DNA of 64,000 bases from Allorhodopirellula heiligendammensis (GCF_007860105.1 NZ_SJPU01000001.1:124001-188000); one strand, 5' to 3'; shown: positions 1-10,084, numbered from the stretch's first letter. Made by a program: numbers and translations. The notes: generated by a model not told the origin, from the sequence alone.

Positions 1-1
1 C

Positions 2-1258
2 GAAGTCGAAACACCACGCGTTATTCACCATGTTTTACGTCGCAAGGATTTGCTTGATCTGTTCGATACGACCGCTGACTTGAGCGTAAACGATCTCGAT
101 GTATCGCGCTATATTCGAGATAGCGATGATTGCGACGTCCAAGTCTACTGGCGAGACTGGGACCTAAAAGACAAAACGCTCGGTGGCAAGCCGCCGATGC
201 CGAAGCTCGACGATGGCAGTGTTATGTTCCCTGCTCCATCCCGAGACGAACTTTGTTCGGTTTCGATCGCGGCGGTTCGCGGCAGTTCGGCATTCATCAA
301 GAAAGCAGCCAACAAAGATATTCTTTGCTATACATGGGATTCACTCGATCGACAGTGGCAAGTGGTCAAACCGAATGCGGCTCGACCCGGCATGGTGTTA
401 CTGTTTCATTCGCGAGCCGGTGGCTATGACAGAGAACTGGGTTGGACAGCCGATCCAAAGCATGCCCCCGTCTCCGATTGCCGGAGCGAAGTCGGAGTGC
501 TTCAAGCGTCGATGGATGAAGACGATTTGGCTGGTAGGCCATTAAGTGTAGAAGCCCACTTGCGGGATGTCGGACAGGCAGCGGTCGCCCTGCGACAAGC
601 ACTCCAGAGTGAACTAACCGATGTGCCATGGTCGTCGGTCATCCGAGCTGCTTGGTGGCATGATGTTGGCAAGAGTCATCCAGCGTTCCAGGGTGCAGTC
701 ATTGCATCGAATTCCCAACTGGATCCCAATCAGCTGTGGGCAAAGTCGGGCAAGAGCGGTTACCTGAACTATCAGATTGTCCCTTCCGAAACGCCAGATG
801 TCGACTCTGATGTCATGATTGAGGTCCTGCTCCAGCTTCGTCGCGGCTTTCGCCACGAATTGGCCAGTGCACTCGCTTGGCTGCAACAGCATCCTCATGA
901 TCCGGCATCCGACTTGATTGCCTACTTGATCGCCGCCCATCACGGCAAGGTTCGAATGAGCTTGAGAAGCATGCCCAATGAGAATCAACCGCCCGATGCT
1001 GGCCGGTTATTCGCTCGCGGAATATGGGATGGCGATGAATTGCCCCGGATCGAGATCGGCAATGCCGAAGGAGATATTTCTGAAGCAACCAAATTGTCTC
1101 TGGGATTAATGCAGCTAGGCGAGTGCGATGGTCATCCAAGTTGGTTGGCTCGCACGATCGGACTGCGTGACGATCTTGGACCATTTCGGCTGGCGTTTCT
1201 GGAATCAATGGTTCGTGTCGCTGACTGGCGTGGTAGCGAGAAAGGAACCTCCAAATGA
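2..1258 (+). CDS. cas3: Type I-G Cas3, C-terminal part with HD nuclease domain (5' truncated by window edge)
   Basis: The reading frame is open from base 2 with no start codon of its own, so this is the C-terminal part of a longer protein. The first residues look like the end of a Cas3 helicase. About 200 residues in is a metal-dependent HD domain: an early His (SVEAH), WWHDVGKSHPAF, then FRHELAS, AAHHGK and finally VADWRGS. Cas3 with the HD domain after the helicase, not before it, is the arrangement known for type I-G (old I-U). It would nick and degrade target DNA recruited by Cascade. Its stop overlaps the csx17 start (ATGA). The helicase motifs lie outside the window, so their integrity cannot be judged. 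Confidence 0.9.
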   Translation, partial: EVETPRVIHHVLRRKDLLDLFDTTADLSVNDLDVSRYIRDSDDCDVQVYWRDWDLKDKTLGGKPPMPKLDDGSVMFPAPSRDELCSVSIAAVRGSSAFIKKAANKDILCYTWDSLDRQWQVVKPNAARPGMVLLFHSRAGGYDRELGWTADPKHAPVSDCRSEVGVLQASMDEDDLAGRPLSVEAHLRDVGQAAVALRQALQSELTDVPWSSVIRAAWWHDVGKSHPAFQGAVIASNSQLDPNQLWAKSGKSGYLNYQIVPSETPDVDSDVMIEVLLQLRRGFRHELASALAWLQQHPHDPASDLIAYLIAAHHGKVRMSLRSMPNENQPPDAGRLFARGIWDGDELPRIEIGNAEGDISEATKLSLGLMQLGECDGHPSWLARTIGLRDDLGPFRLAFLESMVRVADWRGSEKGTSK

Positions 1259-3438
1259 GCAACCAACTCCATACGATCAACTTGAAGGGCTGCTCGCCGA
1301 CGCCTCTGGCACACTACTTGAAAGCACTCGGGATCTTGCGGCTTGTTGCTGAGCAAGTGGACACAACCGCGCTGTGCTGGTGGAAGAATGATTCGTTCTG
1401 GCTACGGTCGACACTGAATGAAACGGCGTTACAGGAATTTTTCTTGAATCAGTACAGTCCAACTCCACTTGTTGCGCCGTGGAACGGCGGGAGCGGATTC
1501 AATCCAAAAGACAATCAAGACGCGATGAAGGCGATTGAAGGCGGAGAGGCCGCGAGATTTTGCTCTTACCGCGATGTTCTTGCACAGTGCAAATCTCTCC
1601 TGACGAATATGCCCGAGGATGAGGAGAAGGCCAATCTTTTGTTGTTATGCCGAAATACTCTACCAGATAATGTGTTGACGTGGCTGGATGCTGCATTTGT
1701 CCTTACCGGCGCTGGACCTAAATATCCGCCGCTTCTGGGTACAGGCGGAAACGATGGTCGCCTGGAGTTCACGAATAACTTCATGCAGCATTTGATCTCG
1801 CTATTGAATCCTACGGATGGGAATGCGGCAGTGGATGCGGAAGCTCGAATTGAGGAATCGCTGTTTGCCGAGCTGAGCTGTTGCCGAAGTCGCGGTACGA
1901 TCGGTCAGTACGACCCAGGTAGCCTCGGCGGATCGAATAGTGGTTCGGGTTTCGATGGCTATAGCACGGTGAACTCATGGGATTATGTGTTGATGCTGGA
2001 GGGGGCGATCATGTTCGCGGCGGCGTCCACCAAGCGATTGGAGTCGGGCGACAGTGGAGCACTTGCCTATCCGTTTTGCGTTCGTTCAACGGGTGTGGGA
2101 TACCGAAGCAGCAGCGATACGGACGAGGCCTCCTCTCGGGCCGAAATGTGGCTTCCGATTTGGGAGTCGCCCGCGAGCTTTGCCGCTATCACGACATTGC
2201 TCTCCGAAGGACGCGTGGAAACACGTAAACGAAAGGCAAAAAACGGGGTCGATTTTGCGAGGGCGATCGCGTCTTTAGGTGTCGATCGCGGTATCAATGA
2301 GTTCCAGCGTTATGGATTTCAGCAACGTAACGGCCTTGCCTATCTTGCCGTGCCACTGGCTCGTTTCCAAGTCAAGGCTCAACCCGAAGCAGAAGAGCTA
2401 CTGGCTCCGCTCGACCACTGGCTCGATCGGTTTCGTCGTGCGGCGACGGGAAAGACGGCTCCGGCGCGCGCCGGGCGAGCGTTGCGACAACTTGAGTCGA
2501 GCATTTTGAACCTTTGCCAGCGAGGCGACGCCACCGACGTGCAGGCAACTTTGATCGCGTTGGGCGAAGCAGAAGCCAGTGTTGCCATTTCAAAACAACT
2601 GCGTGATGGCAGCATGGGCAGCGGAATCAGTCCGCTGCCGCTTCTGAGCGACGATTGGTTGATAAAGTCATACGATTGTAGTTGCGAATTTAGATTGGCT
2701 GCCGCCTTGGCCAGTGTTACCCACAGCTCGGTTGGTCCTATCCGTCGACATTTCGAACCGATCGATCCGACGACTTGGAGGTCGCGATATCCCAAATGGG
2801 CTCGCGACGCATCCGACCCTGCGATCGTTTGGACCAGCGGCTCGCTCACCCAAAACTTGTCCGCCATCCTGAATCGCCGCATGATCGACGTGATGAAGTC
2901 TGGCAAAGATGATGCGTCAAAGGAATTACTCGCCCCACTTCGCGGTCGCTTAGTAGCAACCTTGCCGGACATCGCAGCGTTTATTGGTGGCGCTGTTAAT
3001 GACGAACGTATCGAAAGCCTGTTCAAGGCCTTTTGCCTGATGGACTTTCCCCAATCCAAAGAGGGCTTTGCGAAAGTCATGCAGACATTGCATGCTCCTC
3101 AGGTCGGACGCGCGATGCCCGATGCGGCGTATGGTTTACTCAAGCTTTGCTACCTGCCTCACAGACTCAATGACGTTGCCATCGTGTTAAACCCGCAAAT
3201 CTTACGGCGAGCCACATTGGGTGATGGTGCGGAAGCGACACGACTGGCTTCGCGGCGATTGACTGCGTCTGGTTTTGGACCAGCTGCCGACGCATTGCCG
3301 ATGAGTCGCCAGCAGGCCCAGCGAACCGCCGCAGCTTTGTTGTTCCCGATTTCGAAAAAGGACGCCGACCGGTTATCACACCGTGTGTTGCATCAGTCTG
3401 AGCCAAACGTTGACACGAGTGTCGCCCATCCGGGCTGA
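1255..3438 (+). CDS. csx17: Type I-G Cascade large subunit Csx17 (Cas8-like)
   Basis: This is a 727-residue protein. Its N-terminus (INLKGCSPTPLAHYLKALGI) and following WWKNDSFWL and PWNGGSGF segments are hallmarks of the Csx17 family, the large subunit of type I-G effector complexes. It should help recognise the PAM and bind target DNA within Cascade. Length is as expected for the family and the frame is intact. The start overlaps the cas3 stop by 4 bases, indicating translational coupling. A 127-bp gap separates it from cas7. No separate small-subunit gene is visible, so Cas11-like protein, if needed, would have to come from inside another gene (inference). Confidence 0.9.
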   Translation: MSNQLHTINLKGCSPTPLAHYLKALGILRLVAEQVDTTALCWWKNDSFWLRSTLNETALQEFFLNQYSPTPLVAPWNGGSGFNPKDNQDAMKAIEGGEAARFCSYRDVLAQCKSLLTNMPEDEEKANLLLLCRNTLPDNVLTWLDAAFVLTGAGPKYPPLLGTGGNDGRLEFTNNFMQHLISLLNPTDGNAAVDAEARIEESLFAELSCCRSRGTIGQYDPGSLGGSNSGSGFDGYSTVNSWDYVLMLEGAIMFAAASTKRLESGDSGALAYPFCVRSTGVGYRSSSDTDEASSRAEMWLPIWESPASFAAITTLLSEGRVETRKRKAKNGVDFARAIASLGVDRGINEFQRYGFQQRNGLAYLAVPLARFQVKAQPEAEELLAPLDHWLDRFRRAATGKTAPARAGRALRQLESSILNLCQRGDATDVQATLIALGEAEASVAISKQLRDGSMGSGISPLPLLSDDWLIKSYDCSCEFRLAAALASVTHSSVGPIRRHFEPIDPTTWRSRYPKWARDASDPAIVWTSGSLTQNLSAILNRRMIDVMKSGKDDASKELLAPLRGRLVATLPDIAAFIGGAVNDERIESLFKAFCLMDFPQSKEGFAKVMQTLHAPQVGRAMPDAAYGLLKLCYLPHRLNDVAIVLNPQILRRATLGDGAEATRLASRRLTASGFGPAADALPMSRQQAQRTAAALLFPISKKDADRLSHRVLHQSEPNVDTSVAHPG

Positions 3439-3565
3439 GTGAGTGTCTTGTTTCAATTCCCGCGAGCTGATGTCCATGGCAGTTCTTGTGTCGGCCTCTG
3501 GTCTCTGACTGCGGAACACCTTCCGCTACTGCATTTCTTTTCTAGTTTTCCCTTAGGAGTTACGA

Positions 3566-4540
3566 ATGACAATTCAATTCGACGCATTAAAATCCGCACC
3601 CCGACTGTTGGTGGAAATTCCTCTCAAGCCGATTCAAGGGTCTCGTTTTCAGCCGACTGGTTTTCCGGATCTCGGTGCCGCGACGTTCAAAGGGTTCAAC
3701 GGTGCGGGCGATCCGGTTGACTGCCTGCTGGTCGAATCCGCTCAATCGGTAGCCAATCGGTTGGAATCGGTCTGTTGGGATGAGGGTAACAATTCGCTGG
3801 TGTCTCCGCTCAATGGCCTGCCCTACGTACAAACCACTTTGCCCGACGGAACGGTGACCGACTCAATTCGCGAAGCGCATCGATTGAATTCGCCTTACAT
3901 CGCGTCCTCAAAGTCTCCAGAGTTCGATGCGATCAAAGATTCCATCGGGTTTGAAGCTAACAAACCATTCAATCGCCAAAAACTAGCCAAGGCACTGCTG
4001 AAGTATGATCCATGCAGTTTGCTTCACGGTACTTTTCTCGAAAAACTTGGCGGTGTCGTTCGCTTGCCTCGAGTAATCTCGGGATTCGTAGAGGCCGAAG
4101 GAATTGAGGTTGCCTCGGCCGGTGGAGTGAAGTTCGATCGTGTGCAACCAGGCACCGGTGAGAACACTCCTTACGGTAAAGCGGCCGAAGGCTATGGTAA
4201 CGTGCCATACCATCGCGACGAGTACACGGCGAGATCGATCGTAGCCTACTTCAATCTCGACCTGGCACAACTGCGCGGCTATGGCCTAGGCGAGAATGCT
4301 GAATGCCTATTGATCGCCATTTCACTGTACAAAATTCGCAAATTCCTAAGTGAAGGCTTACGGCTTCGCACTGCATGCGATTTGGAAGCGACCGATGGCA
4401 TCATCGTCAAGCGGCCCTTGGGCTTCGATTTCCCAGAATTAGAATTCCTCGAGAGCGAACTGCCAGGGCTTGTCCAGAGAGCGGCAGATGAAAAACTTTT
4501 TGCGGATCCCGCTGTTACCCAAATGAGCTACAAGAAATAA
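3566..4540 (+). CDS. csb1: Type I-G Cas7 backbone protein (Csb1/GSU0053 family)
   Basis: This 324-residue protein matches the Csb1 (GSU0053) Cas7 family in its start (TIQFDALKSAPRLLVEIPLK), the early FP(D/N)LG segment, the SPYI(A) motif, HGTFLEK, and the C-terminal LRLRTACDLE region. It would form the crRNA-binding backbone of the I-G Cascade. A clear ribosome site (TTAGGAG, about 7 bases upstream) supports the ATG at 3566. It ends 4 bases before csb2, so the two are almost certainly co-translated. Nothing looks degraded. Confidence 0.9.
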   Translation: MTIQFDALKSAPRLLVEIPLKPIQGSRFQPTGFPDLGAATFKGFNGAGDPVDCLLVESAQSVANRLESVCWDEGNNSLVSPLNGLPYVQTTLPDGTVTDSIREAHRLNSPYIASSKSPEFDAIKDSIGFEANKPFNRQKLAKALLKYDPCSLLHGTFLEKLGGVVRLPRVISGFVEAEGIEVASAGGVKFDRVQPGTGENTPYGKAAEGYGNVPYHRDEYTARSIVAYFNLDLAQLRGYGLGENAECLLIAISLYKIRKFLSEGLRLRTACDLEATDGIIVKRPLGFDFPELEFLESELPGLVQRAADEKLFADPAVTQMSYKK

Positions 4541-4544
4541 CCCC

Positions 4545-6191
4545 ATGATTGCCATTGAAATGCGGTTCCTCACCGGCAAGTATCATGCGACACCGTGGGG
4601 ACGACAAGTGAATGAAGGTGCCGTTGAATGGCCACCATCGCCGTGGCGTATTTTACGCGCACTACTGGCAGTATGGCACTACAAATTCCCGGAAATCCCG
4701 GAAGCCCAGATGCATGACCTTATGCACAAACTCTCGGATGTACCCGCGTACAAACTTCCCCCGAGCACTTCGGGACACACGCGTCACTACATGCCAACAA
4801 TAAACGATGCAAAGACCAAGGTCTTTGACACGTTCATCGCAGTCAGTCCGAATGATCCGTTAGTCGTCTGCTGGCCCAAATTGGAACTGACGGAAGACCA
4901 GCGTCGGTTGCTTGCTCAGTTGGTCTCAGCAATGAGTTACTTTGGACGTGCTGAATCGTGGGTAGAGGCCTCAGTCTCGTTAACCGCTCCCGACTCATTT
5001 AATGCAAAGCAACTAGACGATCGAGGCGTCGGTAGTTGTCAGGAGCTGATTCGCTTGCTCGCGTCGGACGACTGGGCTCAATATGGCCAGTGGCGAGCTC
5101 AGATACAGAACCAGATCGAAAAACAAAAGCTCTCCGATAAACGCGCGAAAGCAATGGAGAAGGGCAAACCAACTGACAAGATCAAGCTTTCCGCAAATGA
5201 GAAAGCTGCAATTCAACGATCGTTACCCGTATCGGCATTTGATGCATTACACGTCGAAACAGATCAATTGCGCAAAGCTGGTTGGAATCGTCCGCCGGCA
5301 AGTCGGTGGATCGATTATGTTCGCGAGAATGAGAAGCCCATACAGCGTTCAGAGTCACTCATACCGAAAGCGAATGGACCAACAATCGCTCGCTTCGCGG
5401 TTGCGGGACCAGTGCGTCCTCGATTGACGGATGCATTGTGGATCGGGGAGCGCGCAAGGAGCTACATTATGGGCTGTTCGAAACGGCAAAATGGCGACCA
5501 GTGTTCCGAAGCGTTCTCTGGTAAGTACGCCGATGGCACGCCACGAAGGGACGGTTCTCAGACTCACGGCCACGCACACTATTTCGCTGAATCTCTCGGT
5601 CCCAACAGTCGTGGGCGCATCACGCATTTGACCATTTTCATCCCGGCCGGAATTCAACCAAACGATGAAGCTGCGCTTAGCCGGTTCACCCACATGCACG
5701 GATCTGATGGTCATGACCTGCAAGTCGTCCCACTCGGCGTTGGCTCCCCCTGTGACTTTGGTGGCCTGGATCCGCGTCGTGGACAAACTGCTTTGCTTGC
5801 GTCGAGCCGTGTCTGGGAATCGCGTACACCCTTTGTCGCGACGGATCACCTGAGGATTCGCAATCACGAAAAGAAGGACCCTCAGTGCTACGCAGAGGCG
5901 GAACACCGCGAGTTGGAGCGACTCGTGCGGAAAGAGCTCAACCGGCGTCCATGGCTGGCTGAATTTGCTGAAGGCGTCACGATCGAACGTACATTTCACA
6001 CATTTCTCGGTGGCACAAAAACGTCTTGGTTGAAATTCCGTCGAACGCGTCAGCGTGGCGGCGGCCGTCAAGCATCAACACAAGGCTATGGATTCCGACT
6101 GATCTTCGACGTTCCAGTCGAAGGGCCTATCTCACTCGGCTATGGTAGCCACTTTGGATTGGGACAGTTTTCCGCGGTGGCGTATGCATGA
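4545..6191 (+). CDS. csb2: Type I-G Cas5-Cas6 fusion (Csb2/GSU0054 family)
   Basis: This 548-residue protein begins MIAIEMRFLTGKYHATPWG, and EWPPSPWRILRALLAVW follows; both are typical of Csb2. The N-terminal half is Cas5-like. The C-terminal half contains the Cas6-like RAMP region ending in GSHFGLGQFSAV, a glycine-rich loop of the kind used for crRNA binding and processing. A lysine-rich helical insert (around residues 185-225) sits between the two. In type I-G this single protein does the work of Cas5 and Cas6. It is the last cas gene in the window. In complete loci cas4-cas1 and cas2 often follow, but here none does. Confidence 0.9.
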   Translation: MIAIEMRFLTGKYHATPWGRQVNEGAVEWPPSPWRILRALLAVWHYKFPEIPEAQMHDLMHKLSDVPAYKLPPSTSGHTRHYMPTINDAKTKVFDTFIAVSPNDPLVVCWPKLELTEDQRRLLAQLVSAMSYFGRAESWVEASVSLTAPDSFNAKQLDDRGVGSCQELIRLLASDDWAQYGQWRAQIQNQIEKQKLSDKRAKAMEKGKPTDKIKLSANEKAAIQRSLPVSAFDALHVETDQLRKAGWNRPPASRWIDYVRENEKPIQRSESLIPKANGPTIARFAVAGPVRPRLTDALWIGERARSYIMGCSKRQNGDQCSEAFSGKYADGTPRRDGSQTHGHAHYFAESLGPNSRGRITHLTIFIPAGIQPNDEAALSRFTHMHGSDGHDLQVVPLGVGSPCDFGGLDPRRGQTALLASSRVWESRTPFVATDHLRIRNHEKKDPQCYAEAEHRELERLVRKELNRRPWLAEFAEGVTIERTFHTFLGGTKTSWLKFRRTRQRGGGRQASTQGYGFRLIFDVPVEGPISLGYGSHFGLGQFSAVAYA

Positions 6192-6514
6192 AATTGACAC
6201 AGTGAATGCCCGAAGCAACCGCTGAAGACCTTTATTCTTGATCTACAACGGTTTTCGTACCCAAAACGTCGCTAAAAGTTCTCGGACCTTAAATCCGGTT
6301 CAGGGCTTGATGAATCAAATGCGGAGGGAGTTCAAATTAATTATTGATGACTTTTCCGGCATGACATCTAGCGCTAACTCGCTATAAGTTTGGAAAGCTG
6401 AATGATACATATTGTCTAGAATGCCCTTAGTTGGCTTCAATCGATCACCGTTATTGCCAAAGCTGCGTTGCTGGCGGGCGAGCCGGCGCCAAAAAGAAAC
6501 GTCCTGAGACATCA
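6192..6514. other. Gene-free stretch after the cas operon
   Basis: I see no convincing gene, no direct repeats with regular spacing and no CRISPR array in these 323 bases. An open frame on the - strand here has no recognisable features and no ribosome site. This is where adaptation genes or an array would be expected if the locus were complete in the usual order. Confidence 0.6.
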
Positions 6515-7684
6515 TCATCCGCGGAGGGTGCGCTCGTATGCATCTACCATGGTGTCCCAGTTGAACTCGTTGGTGATCTGGGGGGCGGCGGTGGATAGTT
6601 TTGCTCGCAGGGAGGGGTTGGCGAGGATCTCACGTAGACCGGAGGCGAGGGCGGTGGCCTCGTTTTCGACCAGCCAACCGTTTTCGCCGTGCCTGATCGC
6701 GGATCGGACGCCACCACCCGCATCAATGGCGACCACGGCGAGACCGCCCGCCATCGCCTCAAGCATCGCCGATGGGAAGCCTTCGTATAAACTCGGCAGC
6801 ACAAACACATCAGCCTCTGCTAAGTGTGGCCACACGGAATCGACCCAGCCGCTAAATTCGACGCGGTCTGCGATCTTCCCATCGCGTGCGATCGCTTCGA
6901 GTGCTGTTAACTCGCTCCCGTCGCCGAGGATCCGCAGTGTCCACGCTGGTGCCTCGCCGTCTTGCGTAATTCCAGCGAGTGCCTGTAGCAATCGCTGAAA
7001 TCCCTTCTCGGGCTCCAGTCGACCGATGGCAATCAAACGTACGGCAGTGGGCGCATGGCTTGCCGCTCGTAATTGCGTATATTCTGGGGGCGGAAGTTCA
7101 ACTGCCGATGGAATCACGACGGGGTGAATATTCATGCGGCGATGCAATGTTGCGGCTACCTCGTCGCTCAAACAGACCACGGCATCGGCGCGGGGATACA
7201 ACCGATCACGCAGCCATTCACGCACTCGCCCGAGCGATTGATGAGCCGGGTCGCTGCGTTCACTGACGACCACACGCGGGCATCGGCGCAGCCCCCGGGT
7301 CGCCGTGAGAACCAATACGTTGGTTGAGTCGCAGAACGATAACACGACGTCATACTCGCCCTGGATGATTTGGCGGCGCAGGCTCGTGACACGCTCTACC
7401 CAGCCGATCTTGCGTTTATCCGTCGACATCACATCGAGCGGAATCCATCGCACCGCATCACTGAGTTGGTGACGACGCCGCGCCCCGTCATCGAGCGTGA
7501 TCAAGTCAACACGGTGCTGCCGCGCAGCGAGTCGTCCTGACAATCCCGCCATCACTCGTTCGGCACCACCACCATCGAGCGAGTGAATCACACATGCGAT
7601 GCTCAACTGCTTCAATGGATCCGTTGCGACACATTGCGAGGCTGCGTCCGCGCATTCGATCGAGTCGCCTGAGGAATCATTCAA
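6515..7684 (-). CDS. GT4-family glycosyltransferase
   Basis: This 389-residue protein has the two Rossmann-like halves of a GT-B glycosyltransferase. The N-terminal acceptor domain starts with IHSLDGGGAERVM. The C-terminal donor domain contains IGRLEPEKGFQRLL, the HL-EADVFVLPS segment and the EX7E motif in LYEGFPSAMLEAMAGG. It probably transfers a sugar from an NDP-sugar to a polysaccharide or lipid acceptor in the cytoplasm. The first roughly 30 residues before LSIACVIH are not conserved-looking, so the true start may be slightly later. The upstream gene on the same strand ends 4 bases away, so they may be co-transcribed. Confidence 0.88.
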   Translation of the reverse strand: MNDSSGDSIECADAASQCVATDPLKQLSIACVIHSLDGGGAERVMAGLSGRLAARQHRVDLITLDDGARRRHQLSDAVRWIPLDVMSTDKRKIGWVERVTSLRRQIIQGEYDVVLSFCDSTNVLVLTATRGLRRCPRVVVSERSDPAHQSLGRVREWLRDRLYPRADAVVCLSDEVAATLHRRMNIHPVVIPSAVELPPPEYTQLRAASHAPTAVRLIAIGRLEPEKGFQRLLQALAGITQDGEAPAWTLRILGDGSELTALEAIARDGKIADRVEFSGWVDSVWPHLAEADVFVLPSLYEGFPSAMLEAMAGGLAVVAIDAGGGVRSAIRHGENGWLVENEATALASGLREILANPSLRAKLSTAAPQITNEFNWDTMVDAYERTLRG

Positions 7685-7688
7685 GTGA

Positions 7689-8891
7689 TCATTCGCCTCG
7701 GATCAATCGGCTGCCTTTACCAGTCAACCGTAGATAAGTGTCCGACGGGAGACCTTCCAGCCCGAGAAAATGAGCTTGCGTCGGCGGCGTGTCGCTGACT
7801 TTGAAAATGGCGGTCGCCTCGTCAACTTCGTCGAACATCGCGACTTTCACCATCTCGATCTGGAGTTCGCCCGCAGTTTCGAATTGCCGCCAGTAGAACT
7901 CGCCACCGAGCCGAGGAATGTCCGTAGTGCCGGCGGGTTGATGTTTGAGATTATCCCAACTGAACCCGGGGAACACAACAGGCATGTAGCCCATCCCATG
8001 CCGCTGGGCTTCCTCACGGTCCCCTGCCCAACGTCCCGTGTCAGCATAGAGCTTGCCGGCTTCCCGGTGCACATGCCCCACGTTCCACGGACTGAGGACA
8101 TCAAAGCGGCGAAGCGCCCGTGCCCACTGGGGGTCCGACTCGTTACGCCACGGCCAGTTGCAACCGCCGATCAGCGTGACTTGGTAGGGCCCCTCCGCTT
8201 TGAAAAAGTCGATCAGAGCATGAGCCGTTTCGCTGCTAAATCGCTCAGGGAAAAATCCCCAAACCCCCAGCACAGGCAGCCCCTCATGGTGTAGGTACTG
8301 AGGGTTTTCGGTGATCTTCATTTCATCCACGAGAGCTTTCCAGTCCGTGGTGATCCGCGTCAACAATTGATCTTCGGGCACACCGCTCATGTCATACTCG
8401 ACGGCAAAGACGCGTCCCGTCTCCTGCGCCGCTGCAGCGGCATGACGGAGTACACGTGTGGAGTCAGGGTGTCCGGTGCCGGAAACAAATCGTTGCACCA
8501 GCGCACCATCAATTTCGTATTGACGCATCCAATCGAAATGCCGATCGACGGTGAGCGGGTTTGCCGAACTGAACAGTTCCGCCGGACGACCGTCGGGGTA
8601 GGTGAAACCGGGTGCCGGATACTTCTCGCCCGAGGTGTACTCGCGCATGTCCGGCCACATTTCAATTGTCAGCGACTGCGGTGTGATCTGTTTCCGGTCA
8701 CGACTCCAGTGAACCCAGCCCCGACCGCTCGGGTCATCGGGGCAGCGGAACCAGCCTTGGTAGCCACAGAGCACCTTGTGATGCAGGGTGGTCGCGTCGA
8801 TGGTGGGAACGGGATCGGCGGCGTACGCATGATGAACGGGTCCGCAGACGCTGCAGACGATCCCGAGCAACAAGGCGAATCCGGCCTGCAT
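7689..8891 (-). CDS. Secreted GH71/GH99-like glycoside hydrolase family protein
   Basis: The protein contains VLCGYQGWFRCPDD, GWVHWSRD, and FDWMRQYEIDGALVQRF, a pattern I recognise from the GH71/99-like (endo-mannosidase/xylosidase-type) TIM barrels found in Bacteroidetes and Planctomycetes. I place the start at the ATG at 8891 because a good signal peptide follows (MQAGFALLLGIVCSVCG, cleavage near HAYAA). The open frame extends to 9050 but the extra 53 residues look non-coding. Likely exported and acting on mannan or other polysaccharides. Substrate cannot be inferred. It lies 4 bases upstream of the glycosyltransferase. Confidence 0.75.
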   Translation of the reverse strand: MQAGFALLLGIVCSVCGPVHHAYAADPVPTIDATTLHHKVLCGYQGWFRCPDDPSGRGWVHWSRDRKQITPQSLTIEMWPDMREYTSGEKYPAPGFTYPDGRPAELFSSANPLTVDRHFDWMRQYEIDGALVQRFVSGTGHPDSTRVLRHAAAAAQETGRVFAVEYDMSGVPEDQLLTRITTDWKALVDEMKITENPQYLHHEGLPVLGVWGFFPERFSSETAHALIDFFKAEGPYQVTLIGGCNWPWRNESDPQWARALRRFDVLSPWNVGHVHREAGKLYADTGRWAGDREEAQRHGMGYMPVVFPGFSWDNLKHQPAGTTDIPRLGGEFYWRQFETAGELQIEMVKVAMFDEVDEATAIFKVSDTPPTQAHFLGLEGLPSDTYLRLTGKGSRLIRGE

Positions 8892-9046
8892 GAGCGGGGA
8901 AAAGCTATTTAACGTTGGAGTCCCCCATGACGCACCAAGACATCTCGCGCGGTTGTGAGCGTCGCCATGCGGTGGACGATCAGATACGACGCTAGCTCGC
9001 ACGCTCAGGCTCACGCAGAATAATCGCACATCGGTTGTTCGTCGGT

Positions 9047-10084
9047 TCATACCTGGGGGCTCGTATTTTCGGTCGGGGTAGCCATTCCAAATCGAAAGCC
9101 GGCTTGCAAGCGATGTCCTCGAATGAATTCCGCCGCGTCCATCTCTTTTTTTCCGGCCGGTTGCAATCGCTCGACGATGATGCGTCCATCACCGCAGCCA
9201 ATCGCCATCTCATCTTTCGTGTCGCTAACGAGCAGATGTCCGATCTGGGCGTCATCAGCCGCCGCATCGGGCCGAGCGGTGACCCGAACGATGGCCAGCC
9301 GCACGGGTGGTTTGCCAGGTTTCGTCTCGGCAAAGGTGTACGCGATTGGCCAGGGTTGCATCCCGCGAACGAGACAGTCGATATGGCGAGCGGAGCGGGA
9401 CCAGTCAATCTCAGCTTCCGCCTTATGGAGCCGGGGTGCCTTGGACACGCGTGCTGGATCTTGGACAGCCCCCAATGTCGGCAGCGGCTCTGCAGGGTCA
9501 TGACCGACTAGCGATTGGTCGAGCAGCTCGATCGCTTCGATCGTGGCTTGCACACCGATCGCCGAGAGGCGTTCTTCGAGCTCGCCCGAGGTCTCGGTTG
9601 TCCCAATTGGGGTTCGGCGGGTGGCAAGAATGGGTCCGCCATCGAGCCGTGGGGTCATGTGAATCACACTCACGCCGGTTTCCAAGTCTCCACTGAGCAC
9701 CGCTCGCTGCACCGGAGCTGCACCTCGGTAGGCTGGCAACAGTGAACCGTGCAGGTTAATGCCTCCCCACCGTGTCGTTGCCAACGCAGCGGGCCGGAGT
9801 ATCTGTCCGTAGTCACACACCACCATGAGATCCGCCTCAAGCTCGGCAAGCCGCTGCACCACAGCGTCCTCATTGATACTGTCGGGGGACTCGAGCGGAA
9901 GTCCATGGGCAACCGCCCAATCGTGAACTGGGGCCGGCGGCGGGCCGCGGCGACTCTTGACGGGTGGGCGGGGGCGAGTGATGACAAGCGGTACCTCATG
10001 TCCCGCAGCGCGGATCGCTTCGAAGGAAGGGACAGCGAAGGGGCCCGTGCCCATCAAGATAATGCGGCGTTTTACGGAATTCAT
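9047..10084 (-). CDS. fmt: Methionyl-tRNA formyltransferase
   Basis: It transfers a formyl group from 10-formyl-THF to Met-tRNAfMet for translation initiation. The N-terminal GTGPFAVPSFEAI, the folate/active-site region NLHGSLLPAYRGAAPVQRAV, and the C-terminal OB-fold region (ARHIDCLVRGMQPWPIAYTF) are all present. The ATG at 10084 overlaps the def stop (ATGA) and is preferred over an ATG 18 bases upstream. About 345 residues, slightly longer than the E. coli protein. Paired with def as in many bacteria. Confidence 0.95.
   Translation of the reverse strand: MNSVKRRIILMGTGPFAVPSFEAIRAAGHEVPLVITRPRPPVKSRRGPPPAPVHDWAVAHGLPLESPDSINEDAVVQRLAELEADLMVVCDYGQILRPAALATTRWGGINLHGSLLPAYRGAAPVQRAVLSGDLETGVSVIHMTPRLDGGPILATRRTPIGTTETSGELEERLSAIGVQATIEAIELLDQSLVGHDPAEPLPTLGAVQDPARVSKAPRLHKAEAEIDWSRSARHIDCLVRGMQPWPIAYTFAETKPGKPPVRLAIVRVTARPDAAADDAQIGHLLVSDTKDEMAIGCGDGRIIVERLQPAGKKEMDAAEFIRGHRLQAGFRFGMATPTENTSPQV

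Noticed and set aside
6315..6518. Short open frame after csb2 as a possible cas2
   Set aside because: No ferredoxin-like or Cas2 features, wrong strand and no ribosome site.
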